Both the position numbers and the translations under genes were made by a program. This document shows, in pieces, positions 1 to 11,779 of a stretch of DNA of 64,000 nt; within the stretch, counting starts at the first letter, position 1; every line of letters starts with the position of its first letter. The stretch comes from Viola odorata. Its lineage: Eukaryota > Streptophyta > Magnoliopsida > Malpighiales > Violaceae. The notes below the pieces were generated by a model that had not been told where the DNA came from, did not search any database, and was given only the letters and a program-made list of their open reading frames with translations. The DNA is taken from NCBI GenBank assembly GCA_963691705.1, contig OY829538.1, positions 81,412,781-81,476,780 of the forward strand. Reading direction: 5' to 3'.

Positions 1-1632
1 CAAGTACTTACTCCAGTATACAGCAACATCAAGCGTGCGCGAGCCTGCACCACCTTGACCACAGTCAATATCCAACATTGATCCTAGTCGAGCAGTAAAA
101 ATTTTTCACTCCAAGCTCAAGTTCAAATCAGGAGAATAATAAAGAGTCCTCTCTTTGAAAATCCGACTCGTACGAAGGAGAAATCAATAAACCACGTGGT
201 AGGTGGATGTCGTGCAGATGATGAATAAGACAAGGTTCGGTTCAAGTTCAATACATAAATATGGATGAACAATGTTAAAGAAGATGCTCCATGTCGAGAA
301 ATAAATGACATGGGAATACTTATAATGCAGCTCTGCTCAACTAGAAGCATATATATCAAAGAAACCAAACCATGATGCTGACTTTCATTTTTGTGCGAGA
401 CAGGTCGCCTGCCGTGTTCCTTAGCTGGCTCATGTCCTATCCCCTAACCTAATTTCCATCTATACATCCAACCTTCAAATATTGAGGTGCAAGAAAACGA
501 AATCGAGAAATGAACACAGTAAAACTACCTATATTGATGAACGCTCAAGTTCGAAACAAAAGAGTTTTCTATTTTCCCTTTCTGGAATACAGGGATGCTC
601 GAAACAAACTAGTCTCATATAATGTGTCCTATCAGAAAAGACATGAAACGAAGAAAGGCCCGATAAATGAAGAAGGAGATGCAAGAGAAAAAGAAAACCA
701 AGAGGTTGATATGAAGCTTTTGTATCCTTCATGTAGATAAAGTTAGCACTTTGCATTGGTACTACTTCAAGAGGAGCATCCAAAGCACATCACTAGAAGA
801 AATGAAACACGATGGGACTAATCACACAGCACAAATTTCATATTTCATGAAAGTGGTATCCCCAAAATCTTCCAAGCCACAACTTAAGGTCACTCATCTA
901 TGGATGAAGTGACCCCATTGCCATAAAAGCAGTGGCCAGCAACATAGTTGCAGAAGTGGGCTGGCGACTGTCAGATACAGCTCGAAGTAGCCCCAACTCT
1001 TGGACGGATGCAAGAAGGTAACGGCAACTAACGAGAAATAAACTACATTGCCCAATTTTACTATAAAATTTACAGATTCAAAGAGTTAAGAATTGATAAG
1101 AAAAAAGTTCACGAGGACGGAAAAATTCACGCAGGAAGTTATAAAAAGAAAAGAAAAGAAAACAGTATATTGTGCCCCACATAGTGACTTGAAAGTTGAA
1201 ACCATCTGATACCTGTTTTGCGTTACCTCAAAAACCTCCAAAAGTTCCCACCATTTGAATTACTTCCAGGCAAGAACTGCAAATGAATAAGCGAACGAAC
1301 TCCCTACTTATGTATGTGGCCTATCTCCATTGGTGGCCTTCGGACCATGCATGTTGCGCAAAACATTTATTGGAATTCCTTCCCAATCCAAGTTAGTGCA
1401 TGTATAATCACAGTAGGTTCTCTTACACCCTACATGTCTCAGCTCACTCTTTTATGCAAGTCCTCGAGCACTTGATATTTTCCAGTCAGAAGACCAAACC
1501 TTTCTTCAAACATCTTCACTCCCCAAGCCAGCATAAAATGATCGCTATCATCAACAGAAGGCAAGCATTCCGTTCTTTCATTGACCTGAATCAGAAAGGA
1601 GCCACAGTTTGTTGAAGCCATGAAGGGATATT
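1..1632. other. 3' flank of the TPS gene, no gene seen
   Basis: No coding region is supported here. The part nearest 1632 is probably the 3' untranslated region of the minus-strand TPS gene. The short open frames have no recognisable domain. A possible minus-strand splice donor (GTAAGT) lies near position 10, so the extreme left edge might touch another gene, but nothing confirms that. Confidence 0.5.
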
Positions 1633-4600
1633 TCAAGGAGATCTGTCAGGAGATCTGTCGGGAGAAGACAAAGGTGAATCTGAAGCTTCTGCAAGTGATT
1701 CAAGCATGATTATCACGTCTGCTGTATCATCCAAATAGTACTTGGCTTTGCTTGGTTTTTGCCCAACAGTGCAGGCGAAAACAGAAGTGCTTGAAGATAG
1801 GTTACCACTTGCTGTTGCATTACCAATGATCTCAAACATATCCTCATCTGATCTGTCATCACCAATGCACAATACAAAATCGGCCTGCTTTCCACTGCCG
1901 GCCATTGATGAAAATATCTTTTCTGCCACCATACCTTTACTGACTCCCTGGAAGTCATATGGAAAATTAGTCAAACATCAATTTGATATGCAATCAGAAG
2001 ACAAGCAGCCAGGTTATACAACAGGGATACTCAACACAAGCAAGGGCTTCATTTGCACTTTATGCCAAAACACCAATGCTAATCACTGATAATCAACTTA
2101 CCATCACACACCAAAGCAATGGATGTCACCTTGGAATTGACAGCTAATTAGCTATAGAGCTCACCCATGCTCCAGTGATTATATAATCAATTGTATACCC
2201 GTGGCTAGAATATTCACTGATGTTGAGGACCAACTTTTTTTTGGTTGAATTGAGGACCAAATAGGGATGTGTGTAGTCAGAGATAGTTAGCTAGCTGTAC
2301 AGCAGAATCCATGGTTAATGGTACACTGGTACACTGGTGAGTTATACTAAGATTAGTCCAACGTTCAATAAGAAGAATTAATATAGTGTTAACCAGAGCA
2401 TCTGCTATAGACCCACAGCCTTTGGGAGGGTGTTTTGCCACTATTGCTGTAAAATGTGGACCCATAATTTCTCAATTGAGCTTAGATGGTTTATTTAAGC
2501 AGGAAACAAGTTTCATAATCTACATATAAGTAGTCACTCATTCATTCCCGTGCTCCCCACACTCTATGCTCAATTAAACCCTGCTACACAACTTAATTTT
2601 TTCAGTCAAAATGAAATCAAAGACCGACTTTAAGCATTTATCTGGAATTACACACTGGTGCAAATAAGCTCGGATTGAAAAAAAAGCAGTTCTTTTATTG
2701 AAGTCGAGATCTACAATAGGTCATGTTTGTGTGTAGACAAAATGTAAATTTGAGTTGAAGAAGTAACACATACCTGTGGCTTAACTTCCACAATATACTG
2801 GCCGCTTTTAACAGCAACGGGTTCATTTGCTAGTACACTTTCTAGATGGTCCAACATCTCCTTGGCCTGGCTGGCCCCAAAACCTGGATCAGCATCCCTA
2901 TGGTGCCAGACCAATGCACTCTCCTTGGTTTCAATGGAAGAGCCATCAGTAGATTCTGTATACAATTTCATTACAGGCTCAGCCATCTGAAACCAACCAA
3001 AATCTGTACCCTGTCCACAAACCTCCCACTCACAATCCGCAGACCACCTGAAAATCATAGGATATTAAGACAAATGTTAAGTTCCAAAAACATAACATTT
3101 AAATGCAAATTTCATATTCAAACTTTGCAACGATTTTCTATTTCAATTCTGAAAACCTTTTTCTTCTTCATTTGAATCTTCAAATGTTCAAAAAAATCCT
3201 AATTGAGTGCAATATCAAATCTAGTAATCCAGCAACAACTAACGGGTTACGGCACGTCACTGCACAAGTCAAAGTAATAAGATATATTTATCACATCTCA
3301 CATGTTTGCATTTTTCTTCTCCTTTAGAGATAGAGCCATCTTTTAATTTCTTACTTCCAGGTTTACATTCTTTATTACTCGCCTTCACTTTCAGCCACTA
3401 AACAACCATTTCTAGAAAAGAAAATAAAAAAAGTCATCTGCCTCCAATTGCTCTAATATTCATCATCTTTTTTGTGGAATCTACACCACAAGTGATTCAC
3501 AGTCCCCACCAGCTTCTCTACCGTATAGTAACTTGAGATCCATCATCCATCATAAGCCAATTCTTCTAAGAGACCTTATGTAGTTGTCAGTGATTAGAAA
3601 AATTACTATTCAAACTCGTGCAAATACATGTAGAAATGTCAAGGAAATTTAACAAAATTATTATTGAGAACCAAATATGGAGATTATCTTTACTTGTACA
3701 ACTACCTAAGCAGTCATCTATTGAATTGATTTTTCCTTCTTCATTCCCTAACAGTGACATGAAAATGAAGCCTGAGTGTTTACGGATTTCTAGCATTAAA
3801 TTTTTTCTTATCTTTACTTCTAGCATCTTCCAGACAAGTGCTTGTGCATTTTATATGAAAGAAACAGAATTTGCAGTCCTCCCGGGTAGAAATTGGGTAA
3901 ATAAGTTCAAATTTGGAGGCATACACCGTGCAAACTTCTAAGGTCTTAGTACCATGTTCTTTGTCTGTCCAAAGGAGATATTCAAGTAAGAGTGACAGAA
4001 AACAGCATACCTCATAAAGTAGCCATGTTCAGCTGCGATCCCAAGTTTCTTGCAAGGAGAAAACCACTTTCCTAGACTATCCCTCCCTCTCCCACTGACA
4101 ACAAAGACCGTGTTTCTGGGATCACCACAAAGAGTATTTATTATAGAAATGACTTCTGAGCTGGGGGACTTGTTGATGGATGTTTGGGGCATCACCGTTC
4201 CATCGTAATCAAACAGTATAGCCCTCCTTTTAGACCTTATATATGCAGATACTATGGCATCAATAGACAATTTTCTGAAATTAGGATCAAGGGCAACGAC
4301 TCTAAACCCAAAGCTCAAACCTATTCCCCAACAACGCCTTCTGAAATGGTCTTTGCATGTCCTTTCCATATCTTGGAAGAAGCTCCTTGACCAGTAAGCC
4401 ACATCATGTGTGCTGACATACCTATAATGCTTCTCGTGACGCAATTGCTTCTCAGAATCAGCCATTGAAATTGCTTCGTTCATTGCTTCAGCAGTTGCCT
4501 CAGTGTTCCATGGATTAATCCGAATAGCCCCACTCAGAGAAGGGGAACATCCAATGAACTCTGATACAACCAACATGCTCTTCTTTGCACCACTCGACTC

Positions 4601-5998
4601 TGCACCGTGATCTGACCCATAGATTCCCTGCCTGCACACAACATACTCGTAAGGAGTAAGATTCATCCCATCCCTCACAGCTGCCACTACAACACACTCT
4701 GCAACGGTATAATATGCAATTCTTTCACTGAGAGACACAGGCCGATGAATGAACACAACAGGTTCATAGCCAGGTCGGCCAAAAGTTTCATTAATTCTCT
4801 TGCAACTAGCCTGTATTTCTGCCTCTATTTCCTCAAGATCTTTCCCTTTCCCCCTGGAAGGGTTTGCTATCTGTACCAAAACTGCCTTTCCCTGCCACTT
4901 TGGGTGCTGCTTAAGCATCTGTTCCATTGCCAAAATCTTCAAATTAACACCTTTGAAAATGTCCATATCATCAACCCCAAGTAAAACAGTCTTTCCTTCA
5001 AACTGCTGTTTGAGCTCTCCAACCCGCCACTCCTTATCTGCTTGTTTCAGAACCGATTCAATCTGCCCCATGTGAATACCAACGGGCATGATCTTTATTC
5101 CTATGGTCCTTCCATAATACTCCAACCCTATATAGCCCCGTTTTGACTGATACTCTATACCCAGCATTCGACTGCAACAAGACAGAAAATGCCGAGCATA
5201 ATCAAAAGTGTGGAAACCGATAAGGTCAGAATTCAGGAGGGCCTTCAGGATCTCTTCCCTTACAGGTAAAGTCCTGTATATCTCTGACGAAGGAAAAGGA
5301 CTATGGAGAAAGAACCCCATTCTTAATCTATTGAACCTTCTCCTCAAGAAGGTAGGCAGAACCATCAAATGATAGTCATGAATCCATACGAAATCATCCT
5401 CAGGGTTTATAACCTCAATTACCCTCTGTGAGAAGATCTTATTTGCAGCTACGTATGCCTCCCATAAAGAACGATCAAACCTACCACCATGATTAGCTGA
5501 GAAAGGAAGCATGTAATGGAAAAGTGGCCACAAATGGTGCTTGCAGAAACCATGATAAAACTTGGCCAAAATGTCAGGCGGCAAAAATGCTGGGACACAC
5601 TTGAACCTTTCCAACAGAAGCTGTGAAACATCATCCTGCTCATTCACATCCACATCAACGCGTAAAGAACCAACATATATAACTTCCATATCATCAGGCA
5701 GACCATCTTTCAACTGCAAGAGCAAAGAATCCTCATCCCAGCTAAATCCCCATCCTTTGTTATCAGGCCTACGTTTAGCTTTTACTGGCAGCTGATTAGC
5801 AACAATGATTATACGATCCTGAGCGATTGATGATGGCACATCTGATGCTACACTATTAGCCTGATCATCATCAAGCTCAGAAATGACACCAGGAACAGTC
5901 ATTACTCTAGACAACCGCTTCCTTTCACGGGGTAGACCCATTACCGGAAAGTTTCCGGAAGCTAGATCTAAAAGATTGGTATACGATTTGGACATCAT
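1633..5998 (-). CDS. TPS5: Class II trehalose-6-phosphate synthase/phosphatase-like protein (TPS5-like)
   Basis: Model: complement(join(1633..1947, 2774..3047, 4011..5998)), 858 residues. All junctions are GT-AG and keep frame (FMR|W and KPQ|GVSKG). A large first exon followed by two small ones is the usual class II TPS layout. The N-terminus (SYTNLLDLASGNFP, then RVMTVPG) matches the TPS5-7 group, closest to TPS5. A GT20 synthase-like domain (about residues 55-545) is followed by a HAD phosphatase-like domain with the DYDGT box and GDDRSDEDMFE. In the synthase part the loop reads GVDDMDIFKG where active TPS1/OtsA have VDRLDxxKG. The sugar-phosphate-binding Arg is thus Asp, as in other class II proteins, which are regarded as regulatory rather than catalytic. 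The likely role is cytosolic sugar/T6P signalling with SnRK1. The C-terminus has a short tandem SPDRSPDRSP. Confidence 0.95.
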
Positions 5999-6700
5999 CT
6001 TGACCTTCTCTCCTTTCCAAAGACTCTACCACAAGATCTCAACTTTATGAACCCAAACAAAGTATACGTCCTCTTTCTCCTCCAAAATGAGATAATTGAG
6101 CAGGATCTGAAAAAGCGCATTAACAAACTACCATCATTACAAGAAAAACAACTAAAAATCTAATAACAGCAAATAATTACATCCAAATTCATTACTTGAG
6201 GATGCCTGCAGTGTCACAGCCGAGAAAGCTACGGATTCTCTGCCCCCTTTAGATCCCAATCTCTTTGGAAGTCAAAAGCCTGTTCTTTTTCTTTGCCGAA
6301 TCAGGCTGGTTTAACTGGTTAACGACTCTCTACAGAAATGAGCACCTTCGATTGCTTCCTAACCTTGTACATGAGTGAAAAATGAGATCTAAACATGGAA
6401 AAAATTATCAAAGACGACTCTTAAACAGATGAAAATAAAACACAACTTGATAGACTAAAAACAAACAATTACAACACAACTGATTTGATCAAATGCAATA
6501 AAATAAAAAGAAACCAACCTGGGTCCTTCTTCAACAAGAAAAAATTCCAACTTTCTTTATGGATCTGCAATAAAAAATTTAAAATTTTGGAATAAAGAAT
6601 GCCAATTTAACAAAAAATACTACTCCTAGGGTTTGGTTTGGGTCTGGATTATAGTAGTCCTCTCCTCTCTATTATCTGAAGGGCACATTTACAATCTCTC
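5999..6700 (-). other. Probable 5' leader of the TPS gene with intron(s)
   Basis: Class II TPS genes usually have introns in their 5' leader. On the minus strand GGACCCAG|GTTGG near 6520 is a plausible leader donor, and several pyrimidine-rich tracts follow before the ATG at 5998. The exact leader exons and start site cannot be fixed from sequence alone. Confidence 0.45.
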
Positions 6701-9700
6701 TATGGACACGATGCTTTTTCCTTTTGTATTTTTATTTGTTTATATATGAAATAATATTTGTTTGTATTTTAAAAAGAAGAGGATAAGGTCGGCCAGCATA
6801 CGCCAGCTGGCGCTGTTGGGAAGTTTTGGGTCACGCGCGGTTTACTCCCTGTTGCTAAGGCAAGTGGGCACGTGTCGGCAGGCTAATGATGGCACGTCGG
6901 ATATCAAATTGTGAAAGTCCACGTTTGCTCATTTGGAAAAAAAGAAGCATCATCACATGTAGCATTCGTAACTTTATGACATTAATTGCTTTCCAATGAT
7001 ATATTGACGTGGCAACATTGACATTATATTTTGTCATATGGCCAAACCAAACTAGAAAATCATAATGAATAGAAGAGAAATATTCTTTTTTTCTTCTTCT
7101 TTTAGGTTTTTTATTTGGATATAAATGTTGAAAAAATAAATTTTCAAATACATTAATTGATTTAAAAGAAATAGCTGATATAAACGATTTAGCGCTCACA
7201 TATTAAATAAAATACTACCGATCATCAAAAATTAAGTAATTATTAACTTAATTAATATATTCATTAATAAATCGAATATTTAATATGCTTAATCATGATT
7301 TAGTAATATTGTCTCATAATTAAAAATGTGTTGTAAATGAAATAGACAAACATTGATTACATGTAACATCTAAGCCCTTGATCCATAGAGTACCTGAATA
7401 TACGTGGGACCGTCAATCCTGCTGGCGTGTCCGTGACGCGGCCACGTGGGGATAAGGCGGAAACGGGGACAACGAGCTGGCATGACGTGACGTCATCACC
7501 GACATCACGTTGATGTTGTGGCACTACGTGGTTGGGTGTCACTGTTGAGAGAAAAGTGAGCGTCCTTATTCGTCTAGGGCTAGTTGGTAGCCACGTGGAA
7601 AATTAAATAATAATGCGCTGAATAATACAAGAAAGTAATTCCTTGGTTGGGGTAACCAGTTGTGTTTGGATGTGAAATGTCGTCTGCATCCCCGGTGGAG
7701 GTATTCCAACGGCAGAATTTGTGGATGGGCCTGTTGTAAATAAGGGGTTTGAGGGGAGGGTATTTTGGGAATCAAAGGTGTTTGTATGGTCAGACCAAAA
7801 TGGCGGGCCTTATTTGACCATATGGTGTGTGTACCTAATTTTTTGGGAGTAATGTTGAGGAAGGTGATGTCTGGTGTGGTTTTGGTGTCAATTGGCAAGA
7901 ATAAATACGGATAGCACCTTCTTCTTTTTGTTAGAATTGAGATTCAAACCCGAATTTTTATAAATATTTTATTATAAATAAATAATTATTTGATTAAATG
8001 ATTATTGAGGACACGTTAAAATACAAATCTGTTTTGATATTAATGAACTTCTAAAAAAATAAAAATAAAATATGATAATAAAATAATATGTGGTAAACCC
8101 TAAAACAATAGAAAAAAATTTAAATACTCCCAAATTCTAAAATAGCATAACAACTCCAAAATAATTAAGAAAAAATCTAAAAGTTTATTTTTTGGTATGA
8201 CATGGCCGAATTTGGGCAATTTAGCGTCAAAATCAATCTTTTCAGTTAATTTATTCTTAATTGAATACTCTACTTACTCCTCAATTTTCAGCCTAATTTA
8301 ACGGTTGGATAAAAACTTATGCTCATCTTCGTTCCAACCGATCCAAAAAAAACTCCTGGATTATGGTCGCCAACCTTCCTTCAACTTTCCTAGTCTTTTT
8401 TCCTTATTTCTCTTCTTAACGTGTAGACCTATTCCAAATTCTCTTTTCTTGTAAATGAAGTTTGAAAATATTTTGTTCAACTTTGGCGTGTTAAGATTAT
8501 TTTAATTAGTTAATGTTTAAGAATCATGTCGTATTATCATATAGTATATTTTTAATGCAATTGCTGGCACGCATAACATTGTATATTATTATGATAAATG
8601 ACAAAATAAAAGTGATAAACACAAAAAGTATTGCTAATTGATTGGGAAGATATTTAATTATTTGCATGATTAACAAGGGAAAGACTGTCAATATCAAAGC
8701 ATTACCAACTGAAGTAGTGATTTTGTTTAGAGGACAAAAAAATAGGATTGATTAATTAAAAACAAGTTTTTTTTTTGGGCATAAATCTAAGAATTTAAAG
8801 GGCCATGTTGTCATACCAGCTCCTTTTTACAATTATGACTCTTCAAGTTTAGGCCCATCAGGAATCCATTGTCTTGGCCCATTTAGAGTTAGGAATAAGA
8901 TCTTTGGGTTCGTTATTTAGGCACAAAGGCCCATGTCTTCAATCTTTCTCCACCCACCTACCTAAACTACGTCAGCCTTGAAGTTTCAGTCCAATCTTTA
9001 TCCAATCAACTCATTTTTCACGTTCAAAGTTGAGCAGAGAACAATCGTCATCCACTAGTTCATTAATTGTCTGACTGATAATAAATATATTAGTAAATAA
9101 TTAAATTTAGATTCGAAATACACCTCCGTTTATCAAAATAAAAAAGCAATGAATAAGTCATATCATATTAATTGTACTCGAGTGATAAAAGATTTATTCA
9201 CCTTAATTAACGTTTTAAATTTGAGCTTAAAAAAAATATATATATATTTCTATTCAAAACGTGCTCGAATATTGTCGACTTTTCTGCTTTTTTAATATTA
9301 AAGGAAATCGCCAAAACCAACTTTTCCCTACCAATGATATGGTGCAAATCAAAAACTAATCTTTCTCCACATGGTGAAATAAAAGAGTTAGCTATATAAG
9401 CCACCAACCAACTTCCTAAAAGTATGCCTAAGTAATTTTTTTCAACATAATTTTCTTAATTAAAAAGATATTCTAGTAAGGTATTTGAATTTAATATGCC
9501 ATAATATTATGTATTTAATTAATTTCCCATACATTGACTTTATCAGAACTAAAATTAAATATCATAACATGTATAGCACTGATCGTAATGCTTTGCTGGG
9601 ATTAGGAACTCATCCTAGGGATGTTTATTCTCAATCTCTATTAGAGGCATACGACTAATTTTATTTATATCGATCGATCGAGTAGTTAAGAAATAAAATA

Positions 9701-11400
9701 CTCTTAAAAATGTACAAAATTGAGATGTAATAGGTAGTTTAATAAGTAAGAGTACCCACAAACTCACTCGTTGATTATTACTTGGTTAGTAAAATTATTC
9801 ATTAAAAATAAAAAGATTATATAAAAATATTAGAAAAATTTGCACAAAAAGAAAGTGAAAGATCGAGACGCGATGAAACGCTGTCCTAAAGGAATTTATT
9901 TCCCCCAGGATATAACGATTTTTTCTAACTCGTAATTAGGTACCAGAACAACAAGAACAAAATTGATAGTAACCCAGAAGTAGAATGATCACATTTGGTG
10001 TATTAAAGCGTGTCTCAAAAAAAAGATGATAGTACATATTTATAGACTCATAGATATAAGGTGGTTTAAAAGATATTTTCGTTGAAGCCAAATCTTCCAC
10101 TTTAAGTAGGATATGATTTACAGTTTTTGACATCATGGAGAAAATTTTCGATTTTGATTATGATGGTTACAAACAGTGTTGACTAATTCAAATATAGTTA
10201 TTTGTATTTAAGACAACCATAAATGTTTTTTTTCTTCACTTTTTTATTCCTAAAGTGCAAAGCTATATCAAAATCATCTCGTTTTCTTTTTGTGCAGTAT
10301 GCTATTAATTAATTACGAGAGGATAAAGACATGAAAAGAAAAGTCCATGCATACTGATCTGGATAGCCATTTTTCGTTATGTTTTTGGCCAGTGGGGCGT
10401 AGAAAAAGAACCGAAACGAACCAATTTTAGGACCAAGTACAATGTCATAGAGGTTTACATCAACCGACCAATTCCTTCCACCAACATTTTCTTTTTTCCC
10501 TATCGGATAATCCAATTTACTAACTCATTAATTTCAATTCGAGTTCTATAGACTACTTTTGGGATAGATTCTTACTAGTAATTTTAAAATAGTTTACATT
10601 TTTTAGATTTAAACTCGAAATTTTAGTTTTAAACCAAAAGAATTCTTTTCTAATTCATTTGCATTTATTTGAGTTTTTTTTAATACACCAAACCATGCAC
10701 GTTGCCGACGGCCCGACGTGCTATTTCTTCCACATCTCTATCTCATCTCCAATTCTAAAATATAAAATTATAATCATTCACTCCTCCGCTTATTATAAAG
10801 TCAATTTTTGTTTAATTAATCAAAAGAAAAAAAAGTCAATCATCGTGTCTTGAGTCACGACCATGATTCTTCCTTTGATGTTCTTGGCATCTTCATTCGA
10901 TCTTCACCACTCTTAGGAAACAAAGTAGCTAGTCGTTTAGTTATTAAATAAAGATGTACCCAAAAAAATAAATATATCCACAGGACCTAGCACATATAGT
11001 TATGTTGTATGCTAAATACAGGTATGTCTCAACTATATATATTATGAACCTAGCTACCTCTAACCAATTCTCACAGTGGTTGATGAAAGTACCATTTCTA
11101 AATTCTAATAAAAGTTTGAATTTAGTTTATTCGAGTAAAAATTTAAATTTATCGTATGATCGATGTATCAACAATTTGGTATAATTTTTTACCGTATAAT
11201 CACTATATTAGTGTAGATAATTCATCTTCGATCAATTAAAATTAGACTGTAATATATAATATTATAATTTTACGCGAGCGTATTTGTTTAATCATACAAT
11301 TAGGGTCAAATTTAATTATAGTGGACCACCAAATACTCGGCGTTAGTTAAGGGAAAATGTCCCAACAATCTTAGATTTAGCAAAATCAAATTCCAAAAAG
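6701..11400. other. AT-rich intergenic region
   Basis: No convincing gene. Open frames here are short and lack domains. The left part (about 6.8-7.9 kb) is less AT-rich and probably holds the upstream regulatory region of the TPS gene, including the ACGT-core cluster listed separately. The rest is AT-rich with homopolymer runs. Confidence 0.55.
7398..7602. promoter_or_regulatory. Cluster of ACGT-core (G-box/C-box) motifs upstream of TPS
   Basis: About 200 bp hold at least six ACGT cores: TACGTGGG near 7400, CCACGTGG near 7442, TGACGTGACGTCA near 7484, a CACG/CGTG pair near 7505, TACGTGG near 7526 and CCACGTGG near 7592. ACGT cores are binding sites of plant bZIP factors and, as G-boxes, of bHLH factors. 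Several class II TPS genes are known targets of sugar- and energy-responsive bZIPs. The link to this TPS gene rests only on position, about 1.4 kb upstream of its start codon. Confidence 0.4.
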
Positions 11401-11412
11401 TCTTTCCGCCTA

Positions 11413-11420
11413 ATATAAAA
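11413..11420 (+). promoter_or_regulatory. TATA box for the 11.5-kb peptide gene
   Basis: ATATAAAA lies about 120 bp upstream of the ATG at 11537, followed by a C/A-rich stretch typical of plant start regions. The assignment is by position only. Confidence 0.4.
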
Positions 11421-11536
11421 ACCCACCACGCCAACGTACAATCAATTACTATACCAATCCTTACTTACTGATACTTTAGAGTTTAGATTCCTCTCCCAAA
11501 AAAAAAGAGTGTCTGCAACTCGGTTGATATTGTATC

Positions 11537-11779
11537 ATGAATCAATCACTTTCCTTCTTCATGATCACATTCTTGATTCTCATCATCTTCCTTCCGGTCC
11601 AACACAACGTTTCTGCAACTCGGGTGCTGTGGCCGACGACGACGAATGTTCCTCCTCAGAGCAGAGAAATGCACGGCGAGTGGTTCCGGGTTTCTTTGAA
11701 GGGTCGTCGGGTACCGACTTCAGGGCCAAGCCATGGTAGTAACTCTGCACCCATTAGACATCTCTTAATGACATATTAG
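11537..11779 (+). CDS. Small secreted peptide precursor, IDA/PIP-like
   Basis: This is an 80-residue single-exon ORF. The N-terminus is a clear signal peptide (hydrophobic core FFMITFLILIIFL, cleavage likely after about residue 26). The middle is variable, and the C-terminal part reads RRVPTSGPSHGSNSAPIRH. Precursors of the plant IDA/IDL and PIP families share this plan of signal peptide, variable region and a C-terminal Pro/Ser/Gly-rich core containing S-G/A-P-S. The core fits neither family exactly: there is no terminal GxGH as in PIP and no KRHN as in IDA. The family call is therefore tentative. If expressed, it would be secreted, processed and perceived by an LRR receptor kinase. A GT inside the core (CCATG|GTAGTAAC) could act as a splice donor, but the unspliced frame is complete. 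A TATA box lies upstream. Confidence 0.55.
   Translation: MNQSLSFFMITFLILIIFLPVQHNVSATRVLWPTTTNVPPQSREMHGEWFRVSLKGRRVPTSGPSHGSNSAPIRHLLMTY

Noticed and set aside
7566..7898. 110-codon minus-strand frame
   Set aside because: No recognisable domain. It lies in a region that looks regulatory, and length alone does not support it.
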